The notes under the pieces are model-generated. The model was not told the DNA's origin and searched no databases. It saw only the letters and a list, made by a program, of their open reading frames with translations. A stretch of 64,000 nt of DNA from an uncultured Pseudothermotoga sp. (GTDB taxonomy: Bacteria > Thermotogota > Thermotogae > Thermotogales > DSM-5069): positions 62,001 through 126,000 of the forward strand of contig CALKJI010000009.1 in the NCBI GenBank assembly GCA_937995655.1, given 5' to 3'. Shown in pieces: positions 50,503 to 58,700 of the stretch. The position numbers were made by a program, and so were the translations under genes. Each line of letters begins with the position of its first letter. Within the stretch, counting starts at the first letter, position 1.

Positions 50503-50737
50503 GTTGGCTGTTGCACTTGGGTATGATCCTGAGAAATTCAATGCACCTTTTGTAATAGCAAAAGGTAAAGGAGAGGTCGCTGAAAAGATTATCGACGAGG
50601 CCGAGAAATCGGGGGTTCCAATAGTTTCATCTCCGGAACTTGTGAGGAAACTCTACAGACTTCAAATACTAGAGGAGATACCAGACGATCTATATATCGC
50701 TGTCGCTCAGATACTTGTTTTTGTAAAAAACTTATGA
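50486..50737 (+). CDS. FlhB C-terminal domain homologue (YlqH-like)
   Basis: This 83-residue protein corresponds to the cytoplasmic C-terminal domain of FlhB alone: LAVALGYDPEKFNAPFVIAKGKGEVAEKI and GVPIVSSPELVRKLY. In FlhB the domain follows an NPTH autocleavage site; here the same place reads DYTH, so cleavage is not expected. Such stand-alone copies occur in many bacteria with unknown function, perhaps in export-substrate switching. ATG 50486 follows GGAGGG inside the previous gene, indicating coupling. Confidence 0.85.
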   Translation: MDYTHRLAVALGYDPEKFNAPFVIAKGKGEVAEKIIDEAEKSGVPIVSSPELVRKLYRLQILEEIPDDLYIAVAQILVFVKNL

Positions 50738-51574
50738 ACTTTTTTCTCTAATCTTTTCAAGGATTTCTTTCAATGCTGCAAGTTCTTGGGCTGCCCTGTT
50801 CAATATTCTGTTCTTTCTCTCAATCTCTTCGGTGATTTTGTTGACAATTTCTGAAATCTTTTTGTCTTTCACTTTCACTCTGTCGGCCGAACCCGATGCA
50901 ATTTTTTCAAGGGATTCTCTAATCGAGAGTAACTTTGATCTATAATGATCCTGAAGAAAGACCAGTAGGATTGTAAAACCTATACAAATGGATAAGACAA
51001 ATGGTAACAGAAACTTCCACCAAACATCTTCTGTGTAAATGCAAGTAGTTACCGAAAAACCATAAACAGGATTGACTGTGTTGAAGCCGAAGACAGTTCG
51101 TCCCTTATATTTTGCTTGGAAGATCTTGCCCATTCTTTGAACTGCTATGATACCCGAAATCACTCCGCCAATGGCTGCAAGTTCCGAAGTTGCCACGATC
51201 TTGCCTGTTGTATCCGTGACAAAATAGATCGACGGGGCCGATAGATCGGTGAATGACACTAAGGCAGTCTGCACACCTTGTTCTTTTCGAAGGGAAACAA
51301 CAACTTTTCTCAGGTTTTCATCATACAGGAAGATTCCACCAACTTTTTTTGTCAATTCAACGTAATCGGTTGGTACTTGAGTTGGCTTAGTGAAAGAATC
51401 CTCTATCTTTTTCAAAATCTGTAACTCTAAGGCTTTCGCACTCATTTGAATGAAAAGTCTATTGTTTCTTTCAAAGGTCTCGATGAGTTGATCTTTAATC
51501 AACAACGCCGGTATTATCATAGAGCAAATTAAGACTAGAAAAACCAGTAATATTCTGATCAATCTTCCAGCCAT
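50732..51574 (-). CDS. Membrane sensor-like protein with extracytoplasmic domain and HAMP-like tail
   Basis: The 280-residue protein has two membrane segments, one at the N-terminus (LIRILLVFLVLICSMIIPALLI) and one at about 187-210 (LLPFVLSICIGFTILLVFL). They flank a 140-residue outer domain of cache-like character (GGIFLYDENLRKVVVSL, YFVTDTTGKIVATSELAAIG). A HAMP-like helix pair follows and the chain ends in a charged coiled coil, with no output domain. It may be a truncated chemoreceptor or kinase. It lies at the end of the mutL operon and overlaps the GNAT gene by 16 bases. Confidence 0.72.
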   Translation of the reverse strand: MAGRLIRILLVFLVLICSMIIPALLIKDQLIETFERNNRLFIQMSAKALELQILKKIEDSFTKPTQVPTDYVELTKKVGGIFLYDENLRKVVVSLRKEQGVQTALVSFTDLSAPSIYFVTDTTGKIVATSELAAIGGVISGIIAVQRMGKIFQAKYKGRTVFGFNTVNPVYGFSVTTCIYTEDVWWKFLLPFVLSICIGFTILLVFLQDHYRSKLLSIRESLEKIASGSADRVKVKDKKISEIVNKITEEIERKNRILNRAAQELAALKEILEKIREKSS

Positions 51575-52068
51575 TTTCCCATCATCACCAAGTCTATGTA
51601 TTCGCCATCAACAAAAACCGCTCTCTTCTTAATACCTTCCACTTCAAAACCGAATTTTTTATAAAGTCCCATGGCTCTGTCGTTGTTAGACATGACCTCC
51701 AGCTGAATTTTCTTGAATCCTTTTTGTTTAGCCAGTTTCAGACATTCTTCCATCAAGGCGCTCCCAACACCTTTAGCCCAGAATTGTTTTCGCACAGTTA
51801 TACCCAGTTCGCCTTTATGCATTACCCTTCTCTTGTTCGAACCAGAAAGAGTTATCACTCCAATGATCTGATTTTTATATTCAGCCACTAGGAATATTTT
51901 TCTCGGATCGCTCAGATAAAGCGTTATAATTCTCCTTTGGTCTGCTATGTCTTCAACTTCATCTGGACACGTCAAAAGAAACTTTGACTCATTCGCAACT
52001 TCTTTTTTGAACAATATCAACTGCGCAGCATCGGATAGGCTTACCGGCCTTATGAAAACACTTTCCAT
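51559..52068 (-). CDS. GNAT-family N-acetyltransferase
   Basis: The 169-residue protein has the GNAT fold: an N-terminal IRPVSLSDAAQLI, the beta-4/alpha-3 acetyl-CoA site GITVRKQFWAKGVGSALMEECL with the Q/RxxGxG/A-type loop, and LEVMSNNDRAMGLYKKFGFEVEG. The target amine is unknown, and the closest family types act on amino acids, polyamines or proteins. ATG 52068 follows AAAGGATTTG; the track start at 52098 is inside mutL. It lies four bases after the mutL stop. Confidence 0.85.
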   Translation of the reverse strand: MESVFIRPVSLSDAAQLILFKKEVANESKFLLTCPDEVEDIADQRRIITLYLSDPRKIFLVAEYKNQIIGVITLSGSNKRRVMHKGELGITVRKQFWAKGVGSALMEECLKLAKQKGFKKIQLEVMSNNDRAMGLYKKFGFEVEGIKKRAVFVDGEYIDLVMMGKWLED

Positions 52069-52072
52069 GCTA

Positions 52073-53755
52073 TCAAATCCTTTCGAAAAACTTGTCAAGA
52101 TCGTTCAAATCTATAGAATATATTATTGGGCGACCATGGGGACAGGTGTTAATTTTTTTATCAAAGACCTGTCGTACAAGAAAGAGAGCTTGTTCACCGT
52201 CTAATCTATCTTTGGTTCTAAATGCGCTCTTACAGGCTATGTCCGCTATAATTTTCTTGATGACCTCTTCGAAGCTCCGCAAATCTATCAACTTTATCTC
52301 GTCAATACTTTGTATTAGAAAATCTTTTATATCACTTTGGTCCAACCACTTTGGGATCCTCTTTACAGCTATTTTCCCTGGTTGTATTTGATAATCGAAC
52401 CCTATTCTTTTTAGAAGATCCGTCTTTTCAAGCAGATCTAGCTCACTTTTTCTGAGTGGTATTTCCATATCTATGAGCAGATCAGTTACTGGCATATGAT
52501 CGATGGATGATATCATTTCATCATAGATGAGTCTTTCATGTGCCGCATGAAAATCGATGATAAGCAGATTTTCCAAAGTCTCAACGAGTATATATCTTCC
52601 TCTCAAAATACCGATTAAGTTGAAGTCCAGTGGCTTGAGAAAATAGTGATTGCTCATTCTCTTAAATTCCATGGATTGTACTTTCAGATCACTTTTGTAA
52701 GTTCTAAAAGATTCTGATACTCTATGATCGGATGTTTCATCAGAAAGGTTTTCAGTGATAGGGAGTTTGTGGAGGACAACCTTGTGAAAGACTTTCTTAA
52801 TAGTATCTCGGACTAGCTTGAAGATTTTTTCTTCATCGGAGAATTTTACTTCCAGTTTCTGAGGGTGAATGTTTACATCGACATCCCTTGATGAAATACT
52901 CAGGTTCAATATAACTAATGGGTGTTCTCCCTTTGAGAGAAAATCATTGTATGCTGCATAAATAGCACTTTGTACAATTGGATTTATTACATACCTACCG
53001 TTCACATAGATAAATATTGTCCTCTTACTTCTGAAAAATGGAGGCTTTGTCACACAACCCGTTATTCTCAGACCCTGTTGCTCCATATCTAAAGTAGCCA
53101 AAGAATCGTGTGAGACATCCTTGAAAAGAGCAATAACGCGCTCAGTCAAGTTAGAAGGGGAAAAATTGTATATAACTTGCTGATCTTTCAACAAAATAAA
53201 GGCTATTTGTGGATGAGAAAGACAAAACCTTTCAAAGGTTTCCGTTGCCATTCGTCCTTCGATAGCAGGTGATTTCAGAAATTTCCTTCTGGCGGGCACG
53301 TTGAAAAACAAATCTCTGACTATGACGGTCGTGCCTTTTTGGCAAGCGACAGCTCTTTGGTAAATCAAATTCCCAGCCACTATCTCAACTTCGTGACCTA
53401 TCTGCGATCGATCGGTCCTAGAGATTATCTTGGTCTTACTCACTTGACAAATAGAGTAAAGAGCTTCTCCACGAAAGCCAAAGGATCTTAGCAGGTAAAT
53501 GTCTTCAAAGCTCAAAATCTTGCTTGTTGCATGAGGTTCAAAACACAACAGCAAATCTTCTCTATCCATGCCTTCACCGTTGTCTTGAACTCTTATCTCA
53601 TCTTTTCCACCATTCAAGAGCTCCACAACTATTCTTGTGGCCAAAGCATCTATTGAGTTTTCGATTAATTCCTTGACCACAGAATGTGTGCCAGTAACAA
53701 CCTCTCCGGCGGCGATCTTTGAGACAACCGAAGGGTCTAGTTTCTTAATCTTCAT
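52073..53755 (-). CDS. mutL: DNA mismatch repair protein MutL
   Basis: MutL couples mismatch recognition to strand incision. The GHKL ATPase half has IAAGEVV, LIENSIDALA, DNGEGM, the SFGFRGEAL motif and KGTTVIVRDLFFNVPARRKFLKS. The C-terminal half has an endonuclease-type metal motif DFHAAHERLIYDE, where the usual form is DQHAxxExxxxE, plus ACKSAFRTKD and the CPHGRP end motif. So the endonuclease seems retained with a Gln-to-Phe change. About 560 residues. ATG 53755 follows GTGAGGTG. No mutS is in the window. Confidence 0.95.
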   Translation of the reverse strand: MKIKKLDPSVVSKIAAGEVVTGTHSVVKELIENSIDALATRIVVELLNGGKDEIRVQDNGEGMDREDLLLCFEPHATSKILSFEDIYLLRSFGFRGEALYSICQVSKTKIISRTDRSQIGHEVEIVAGNLIYQRAVACQKGTTVIVRDLFFNVPARRKFLKSPAIEGRMATETFERFCLSHPQIAFILLKDQQVIYNFSPSNLTERVIALFKDVSHDSLATLDMEQQGLRITGCVTKPPFFRSKRTIFIYVNGRYVINPIVQSAIYAAYNDFLSKGEHPLVILNLSISSRDVDVNIHPQKLEVKFSDEEKIFKLVRDTIKKVFHKVVLHKLPITENLSDETSDHRVSESFRTYKSDLKVQSMEFKRMSNHYFLKPLDFNLIGILRGRYILVETLENLLIIDFHAAHERLIYDEMISSIDHMPVTDLLIDMEIPLRKSELDLLEKTDLLKRIGFDYQIQPGKIAVKRIPKWLDQSDIKDFLIQSIDEIKLIDLRSFEEVIKKIIADIACKSAFRTKDRLDGEQALFLVRQVFDKKINTCPHGRPIIYSIDLNDLDKFFERI

Positions 53756-53826
53756 GTAACGACACCTCACTTAATAATGATAACTCACAGAGATATAAAA
53801 AGAAAAGAAGACCGAGGTGATCCTTT

Positions 53827-55008
53827 TTGAGAAATGGCAAAGGACTTTCAGCAGTGAAATTCATTGTTTTGATGGGTTTTATGAGTCTTTTTTCTGACAT
53901 TGTTCACGAAGGTGCAAAAAGTATATCAGGACCTTACCTTGGACTGTTGGGTGCCAGCGCGACTGTTATTTCACTAACCGCAGGGCTTGGTGAGTTCATA
54001 GGCTATGCATTCAGAATGATCAGTGGATACTTCACTGACAGAACGAAGCGTTATTGGCTGATAACCTTTCTTGGTTATACATTGAATCTGTTAGCAATTC
54101 CGACGCTCGCCTTTGTCGGGAAGTGGCAATTAGCAGTTTTGCTGTTGATAGCTGAAAGATTTGGCAAAGCCACTAGAAAACCTGCTAAAGATACCATGAT
54201 GTCTTTTGCAGCGAAACAAGTTGGGACGGGTTGGGGATTTGGTTTGCACGAGGCTTTAGACCAAATTGGTGCGGTGGCAGGTCCAATTTTTTTGGCAATA
54301 GCTATAACTTTGAAAAACGGTGATGAACTTTTAAGATATAAGTTTTCTCTGTCATTACTGCTTGTTCCTGCAATAATCTCGCTTTTGTTATTGACAACAG
54401 CTCGTATTCTTTTCCCAAAACCTATTGATTTTGAAAAGACACCATCTGCGAAAACAAAGAATTTGGTGACGAAAAGTTTCGCCTGGTATCTTGCTGCAAT
54501 TTCATTCATAGCCGCTGGCTTTGCGGATTTTCCCTTGATAGCATATCATTTTAACAAGATTAATGTAGTCAGTGCTTCCTTGATTCCTTTATTCTATTCA
54601 ATAGCAATGGGTACTGATGCCGTTGCAGCACTTGTATTTGGAAAGCTTTTCGATAGGCGAGGTCTAATGGTTTTAATGATTTCATCGTCGTTAAGTGCAT
54701 TTTTCGCGCCACTTGTTTTCCTAACGAGAAATTTGTTTGTAATAAGTCTTGGTGTGTGCTTATGGGGCATAGGAATTGGCGCTCAGGAATCCATACTGAA
54801 GGCTGTTGTTGCAAATCTCATATCCATCGAAAAGCGAGGTACAGCCTATGGAATTTTCAACACAATATTTGGTCTTGCTTGGTTTCTTGGTAGTTTTTTG
54901 ATGGGTGTCTTGTACGATAGATCCCTAGTTGCGCTGGTGTTTTTCTCGGTATTGATGGAACTTCTTTCGATCATAATGCTTCTTTTCATGATCAAATCGA
55001 ATCAGTGA
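53827..55008 (+). CDS. Major facilitator superfamily transporter
   Basis: The 393-residue membrane protein has about twelve hydrophobic segments and the MFS motif A region in the loop between helices 2 and 3 (RMISGYFTDRTKRYW). A second, weaker copy lies in GKLFDRRGLMVL. The N-terminal SLFSDIVHEGAKSISGPYL recalls a group of archaeal and bacterial MFS proteins without known substrate. TTG 53827 follows GAGGTGATCC. Divergent from mutL, it convergently overlaps the glycosyltransferase by seven bases. Confidence 0.85.
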   Translation: MRNGKGLSAVKFIVLMGFMSLFSDIVHEGAKSISGPYLGLLGASATVISLTAGLGEFIGYAFRMISGYFTDRTKRYWLITFLGYTLNLLAIPTLAFVGKWQLAVLLLIAERFGKATRKPAKDTMMSFAAKQVGTGWGFGLHEALDQIGAVAGPIFLAIAITLKNGDELLRYKFSLSLLLVPAIISLLLLTTARILFPKPIDFEKTPSAKTKNLVTKSFAWYLAAISFIAAGFADFPLIAYHFNKINVVSASLIPLFYSIAMGTDAVAALVFGKLFDRRGLMVLMISSSLSAFFAPLVFLTRNLFVISLGVCLWGIGIGAQESILKAVVANLISIEKRGTAYGIFNTIFGLAWFLGSFLMGVLYDRSLVALVFFSVLMELLSIIMLLFMIKSNQ

Positions 55009-55712
55009 TTAGAAAGAACAATCTTTATGAATTTTAGAACATCTCTTGGCACGTTCTTTTTACTAAGTGGCGACTGAAGAAATCTGTAGAACCATTCAAG
55101 ATGAAGTCTTTGAATAAATCTGGGTGCTCGTTTCTTGAAACCAGATATGACATCAAAAGAGCCTCCAACACCCATCGCAAAGATGGCATTTGTCTTTGAG
55201 AAATTCTCGCTGATCCACAGTTCTTGTTTTGGTACTCCCATACCGACAAAAACGATGTCAGCACAACTTTTGTTTATCAGTTCGACCGGCTCATCACCAC
55301 TGAAATAGCCGTGGTGATATCCGCAAACGATCTTTCCAAATCTCTTATTCAGGTTTTCCGCTGCGTGTGTGACGACCTGTGGTTTAGCTCCCAGTAAAAA
55401 AACCTTCCATTTCCTGTGCTCTGCGATTCTACAAAGCTCGACCATCGTGTCTATGCCAGTTACCCTTTGTGCCTGCTTTCCATGTATCCTCTTAATTGCC
55501 CATACAACGCCGATGCCATCAGGAAAGATCAAATCAGCCTTCTGAAGTGCCCCTCTGTAGGTACTGTCTTCGACAGCTTTAACGACAATCGAAGCATTTG
55601 CTGTGACAACGAAGGTCTTGGTTCTGCTGGAAATTCTTTCAATTAGTAAGTTGACAAGTTCCTGTCTTTCTGCAACTGTGATGGTTAAGTCGAAAAGATT
55701 GACTCTCTCCAA
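55002..55712 (-). CDS. WecG/TagA/CpsF-family glycosyltransferase
   Basis: The 236-residue GT26 enzyme transfers a sugar, often N-acetylmannosamine or its uronate, to a lipid-linked acceptor in surface polymer synthesis. Family motifs are VVTANASIVVKA, DGIGVVWA, RVTGIDTM, VFLLGAKP and VFVGMGVPKQELWI, followed by GVGGSFDVISGFKKRAP. TTG 55712 directly follows an in-frame TGA and lies after GGGGGCC; it gives the expected opening ERVNLFDL. No other polysaccharide genes are nearby. Confidence 0.9.
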   Translation of the reverse strand: MERVNLFDLTITVAERQELVNLLIERISSRTKTFVVTANASIVVKAVEDSTYRGALQKADLIFPDGIGVVWAIKRIHGKQAQRVTGIDTMVELCRIAEHRKWKVFLLGAKPQVVTHAAENLNKRFGKIVCGYHHGYFSGDEPVELINKSCADIVFVGMGVPKQELWISENFSKTNAIFAMGVGGSFDVISGFKKRAPRFIQRLHLEWFYRFLQSPLSKKNVPRDVLKFIKIVLSNH

Positions 55713-55729
55713 TCAGAGGCCCCCATTAC

Positions 55730-55756
55730 AAAATTTTAAGGCCGACTTTGCGGCCT
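55730..55756 (-). terminator. Probable terminator after tRNA-Leu
   Basis: Reading the minus strand just after the encoded CCA, AGGCCG-caaagt-CGGCCT forms a 6-bp GC-rich stem followed by TAAAATTTTG. The T content is modest, so termination may be partial. Confidence 0.5.
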
Positions 55757-55760
55757 CGTT

Positions 55761-55846
55761 TGGTGCCGAGGGCGGGACTTGAACCCGCACGGGAGAAACC
55801 CACATGATCCTGAGTCATGCGCGTCTGCCATTTCCGCCACCTCGGC
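55761..55846 (-). tRNA. tRNA-Leu (anticodon CAG), CCA encoded
   Basis: The minus strand folds with acceptor GCCGAGG/CCCTCGGC, D-arm GCGGAAATGGCAGACGC, anticodon stem CATGA/TCATG with loop CTCAGGA giving CAG, a long variable arm (class II), and T-arm CGGGTTCAAGTCCCG. Discriminator A and CCA are encoded. The 86-base length and class II arm fit leucine. Confidence 0.95.
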
Positions 55847-55861
55847 AGAATTACCACACCT

Positions 55862-55890
55862 ATGATATCACAAGACCACTATCTGATCAA
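55862..55890 (-). promoter_or_regulatory. Promoter of tRNA-Leu
   Basis: On the minus strand TTGATC and TATCAT are 17 bases apart, with TGTGA before the -10. The start point would lie a few bases before the mature tRNA. Confidence 0.55.
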
Positions 55891-55967
55891 GAGAATCTTT
55901 AGACTGTGAGTAATTAACAAAAAATATAAAAAAACGTTACCGATAGATAACAAAATTATACCAAAAT

Positions 55968-55991
55968 AGTGTTATATATAAATAGAACACT
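55968..55991. promoter_or_regulatory. Candidate operator of the GntR/ABC operon
   Basis: AGTGTTATATATAAATAGAACACT is a 24-base dyad in which 20 positions are symmetrical, with outer arms AGTGTT and AACACT. It lies 20 bases before the first gene of an operon encoding a YtrA-type GntR repressor, within the AT-rich zone where the promoter must be, so autorepression is likely. Confidence 0.6.
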
Positions 55992-56011
55992 ATATAAATG
56001 GAGGGATTATT

Positions 56012-56929
56012 GTGGAATCGATCAGACAGTCAAGATTTCTTCAAGCATCGATATTCGTCGCGATTTTGGGAATTTTTGGTTGGTTGTCAGCCTTTGTTCC
56101 TCTAAAGATCGTACTCGCTTTCGTTGCCATAATGATTCTGGCTTTCACACTCAAAAGTTACGTAAGGCACATGGCCGGTTTTGTGGTGCTGGCAGTCATA
56201 ATTTTCCTGATCCCAGCCGCCACTAACAGCTACTCTGATATCATCTTGCCGATCTTTTTCAGGCTACCCTTTGTGAGTGTACTGAAGGAAGTCCCACCGT
56301 CAAAGACAATAGATCTGAAACCAAGGGTAGTTATTGAGGGTGATTTGAGTGTGGAAATACGATTCACCGATTCAAATATGATGCACCTGGCCAATGAACT
56401 GGATGTGAAGATATTAGAAGATGAAGTTAGAATCTCCGGCAGCTACTCAAATAGAAAGTATATCATCGAGGTCGGCACCAACGAATTGAGAGACTTAAAG
56501 ATTGATGCTGTGGCAATTTCTGTTAATGGTGATTGTCAGATAGATTCGATTTATATTGACGGGACAGCGATAAATGTAAGTGGCAACATTGGTGCGAATC
56601 GTCTGACATTGAGAGGGACCGGCGTAAATCTGAGTGGTGAATTGCATGGGAAATCACTCGACGTACGAGGAGCAGGGGTCAATTTAAAAGGTGAATTCAA
56701 ATTTGAAACGATCAGAATAGACGGAACAGGTGTCTCAGTTGGTATGACAATTCCCTCGGGCAGATCTCTTTCCATAGATGGAACAGGAGTTAATGGAATT
56801 ATTACTTATGTTGGTCAGAATGATTTCTATCTAAAGGTTGACGGGACTGGCGGAAAGATCACACTGAGAAATCGATCAAAGGCAGATATTCGCATTGATA
56901 GCTCTGGTGTCAAAATAGTGAGAGAGTGA
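56012..56929 (+). CDS. Membrane-anchored beta-repeat protein (DUF4097-like)
   Basis: The 305-residue protein has three N-terminal hydrophobic segments (to about residue 75). The C-terminal part contains about seven imperfect repeats of 18-21 residues, each with a turn such as RGTGVNLSGEL, RGAGVNLKGEF, DGTGVSVGM, DGTGVNGII or DGTGGKITL. These suggest a small beta-solenoid, as in DUF4097-like adhesin/putative surface domains. GTG 56012 follows GGAGGG. It precedes the GntR repressor with an eight-base overlap against the alternative GTG start of that gene, and probably senses or supports the ABC exporter; this is inference. Confidence 0.75.
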   Translation: MESIRQSRFLQASIFVAILGIFGWLSAFVPLKIVLAFVAIMILAFTLKSYVRHMAGFVVLAVIIFLIPAATNSYSDIILPIFFRLPFVSVLKEVPPSKTIDLKPRVVIEGDLSVEIRFTDSNMMHLANELDVKILEDEVRISGSYSNRKYIIEVGTNELRDLKIDAVAISVNGDCQIDSIYIDGTAINVSGNIGANRLTLRGTGVNLSGELHGKSLDVRGAGVNLKGEFKFETIRIDGTGVSVGMTIPSGRSLSIDGTGVNGIITYVGQNDFYLKVDGTGGKITLRNRSKADIRIDSSGVKIVRE

Positions 56930-56934
56930 TCCGA

Positions 56935-57297
56935 ATGCTCAGGAGAGTAGATAAACACAGCGGTATTCCTGCCTATCTTCAGATCATGAATCAAATCAAA
57001 TCAGAAATATTACTGGGCAACCTCAAAGCCGAATCACGATTACCACCCGTGAGGGAACTTGAAATCATCTTCGATGTCAATGTGAATACCATTCTCAAGG
57101 CACTCGACAAATTGAAGAGCGAGGGGGTTTTGATGTCAGAGCAAGGTATCGGATATTTTGTCGCTAGGAATATTTCAGTTGATCCACAGATCACACAAGA
57201 AATAAGAAGGCTGGTGGGTGATCTGAAATCAAAAGGACTCGATCTGTATACTTCGTTGTTATTAATCGAGGAGGTGTGGAAAAATGAAAAACTTTGA
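56935..57297 (+). CDS. GntR-family repressor, YtrA subfamily
   Basis: The roughly 120-residue protein has an N-terminal winged helix (SGIPAYLQIMNQIKSEILLGNLKAESRLPPVRELEIIFDVNVNTILKALDKL, domain residues 8-65) and only a short helical C-terminal part, as in YtrA regulators, which control ABC operons. ATG 56935 is chosen; GTG 56926 overlaps the upstream stop. The operator-like dyad lies at 55968-55991 and two ABC transporter genes follow. Confidence 0.88.
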   Translation: MLRRVDKHSGIPAYLQIMNQIKSEILLGNLKAESRLPPVRELEIIFDVNVNTILKALDKLKSEGVLMSEQGIGYFVARNISVDPQITQEIRRLVGDLKSKGLDLYTSLLLIEEVWKNEKL

Positions 57298-57856
57298 TGT
57301 GTATGTAAGAAAGCAATTGCTTGAAAAGTATTCAAGTATGGTTTTCTTTCTTGTCGTAATGCTCTTTCCAACCTTCGGGACAAAGGCATTTGGAGTTTTC
57401 TTCATAACACTCTTTTCGCTTGCATCTGACATAAGACACAGAAGGCTAGATTTGATGACCTTTCTTCCCTTGACTAGAAGACAGTTATTCTGGATGGAAT
57501 ATCTATTTCTCTTATCATTAATCTCAGTGACATTCTTTGTTGGGTTACCTTTTGCCGATCGATCGATAGATTCTTGGTTGATGCTTTTAAAGTCAGTCGT
57601 CTTTTTGTCCTGTTATTTTGGAGTAGTAATATCTTCCGTAAGCGTTGGATTTGATCCCTATGGTGCGGCTTTTTTGTTCTTGTTGATCGACCTAGTACTG
57701 GGAGGTATTGGGTCAAGTCGCCTTGGTCCAACATTTAATCCTTACAAATTAGTAAGTCCCATATATCAAGCAAACATTCTAGCTTCATTCATTTTCGCTG
57801 CTGTTTTGGTTTACGTGGCATACAAGTTTTTTACAAAAAGAGGTGGTGAAAGATGA
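57284..57856 (+). CDS. ABC exporter membrane subunit
   Basis: The 190-residue protein has five to six hydrophobic segments and a charged N-terminus. The loop SDIRHRRLDLMTFLPLTRRQLFW is of the type found in ABC-2 permeases beside YtrA-controlled ATPases. No family is certain. ATG 57284 follows GAGGAGGTG; the stop overlaps the ATPase start as ATGA, so the two form one transporter. Confidence 0.72.
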   Translation: MKNFDVYVRKQLLEKYSSMVFFLVVMLFPTFGTKAFGVFFITLFSLASDIRHRRLDLMTFLPLTRRQLFWMEYLFLLSLISVTFFVGLPFADRSIDSWLMLLKSVVFLSCYFGVVISSVSVGFDPYGAAFLFLLIDLVLGGIGSSRLGPTFNPYKLVSPIYQANILASFIFAAVLVYVAYKFFTKRGGER

Positions 57857-58677
57857 TTCGTGTAGAGCATCTCAGAAAACAATTGGGTAGCAAACAAGTA
57901 TTGAGTGACATTTCCTTCACAGTAGAGGATGGAACTGTATTTGCATTGGTAGGTCCAAATGGAGCAGGCAAGACGACAACGATAAGATGTTTAACTGGTG
58001 CTCTAAGAGCTGATGGAGGTCTAGTAGAACTCTTTGGTGAGAAATGTGATAGTACGAACGAGCTCAAAATAAAGGAAAGAATAGCTGTTGTTCCTGAGGA
58101 AAGATCTGTTTTTCGAAATTTCACAGCAACAGACTACCTACAACTATGGTCCAGACTCTATCCAAAATGGGATGAAAGGACATTTTCAAATTTCATCGCA
58201 AGATATGGTTTTGACCTGTCTCAAAGGGTTGAATCATATTCGATTGGGATGAAAACCATTTTCCTTATCGGCCTTTGTGTGGCAAGCCAAGCAGAACTGT
58301 TGGTACTTGACGAACCTACCCAGCATCTAGACCCCACAATAAGGCTAGAGATAATGGATGTATTGAAAGAATCTGCCAATTCAGGTAAGACAATATTCAT
58401 CTCTTCACACGAGATATTCGAAATAGAAGAATATGCCACACATTTTGGAATAGTAAAGGAAGGGAGAATGATTTACTCAGACTCCATAGACAACGCCAAG
58501 GAAAATCACAGAGTAATCGATACAGGAGGAAACCTGGACGCCTCCGATGTGATAGGCTTGGTTGGTTCAAGTGTCCTTGTAAAAACTAAAGCTGAAGTGG
58601 GGAGGTTTCCAAAACTGAATGAAATTGTCGTAGGATATCTCACAGGCCATCGTGAAAGATCTATATCATTAAAATGA
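57853..58677 (+). CDS. ABC exporter ATP-binding protein
   Basis: The 274-residue ATPase has Walker A GPNGAGKTTT, Q-loop VVPEERSVF, Walker B LLVLDEPTQHLDP and H-loop ISSHEIFEIEE. The signature reads YSIGMK instead of LSGGQ, as in some ABC-2 drug or bacitracin-type exporters. The C-terminal 70 residues are a variable extension. Its stop codon lies inside the hairpin at 58673-58700, which is shared with the convergent permease gene. Confidence 0.9.
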   Translation: MIRVEHLRKQLGSKQVLSDISFTVEDGTVFALVGPNGAGKTTTIRCLTGALRADGGLVELFGEKCDSTNELKIKERIAVVPEERSVFRNFTATDYLQLWSRLYPKWDERTFSNFIARYGFDLSQRVESYSIGMKTIFLIGLCVASQAELLVLDEPTQHLDPTIRLEIMDVLKESANSGKTIFISSHEIFEIEEYATHFGIVKEGRMIYSDSIDNAKENHRVIDTGGNLDASDVIGLVGSSVLVKTKAEVGRFPKLNEIVVGYLTGHRERSISLK

Positions 58678-58700
58678 AAGCGGGTGAACCCGCTTTCATT
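58673..58700. terminator. Shared hairpin between convergent genes, containing both stop codons
   Basis: AATGAAAGCGGG-TGAA-CCCGCTTTCATT is a perfect 12-bp stem with a 4-base loop. The TGA of the ABC ATPase (58675-58677) and, on the other strand, the TGA of the purine permease (58696-58698) both lie in the stem. On the minus strand it is followed by TTTTAAT, giving a weak T-tract; on the plus strand none is obvious. Confidence 0.65.
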
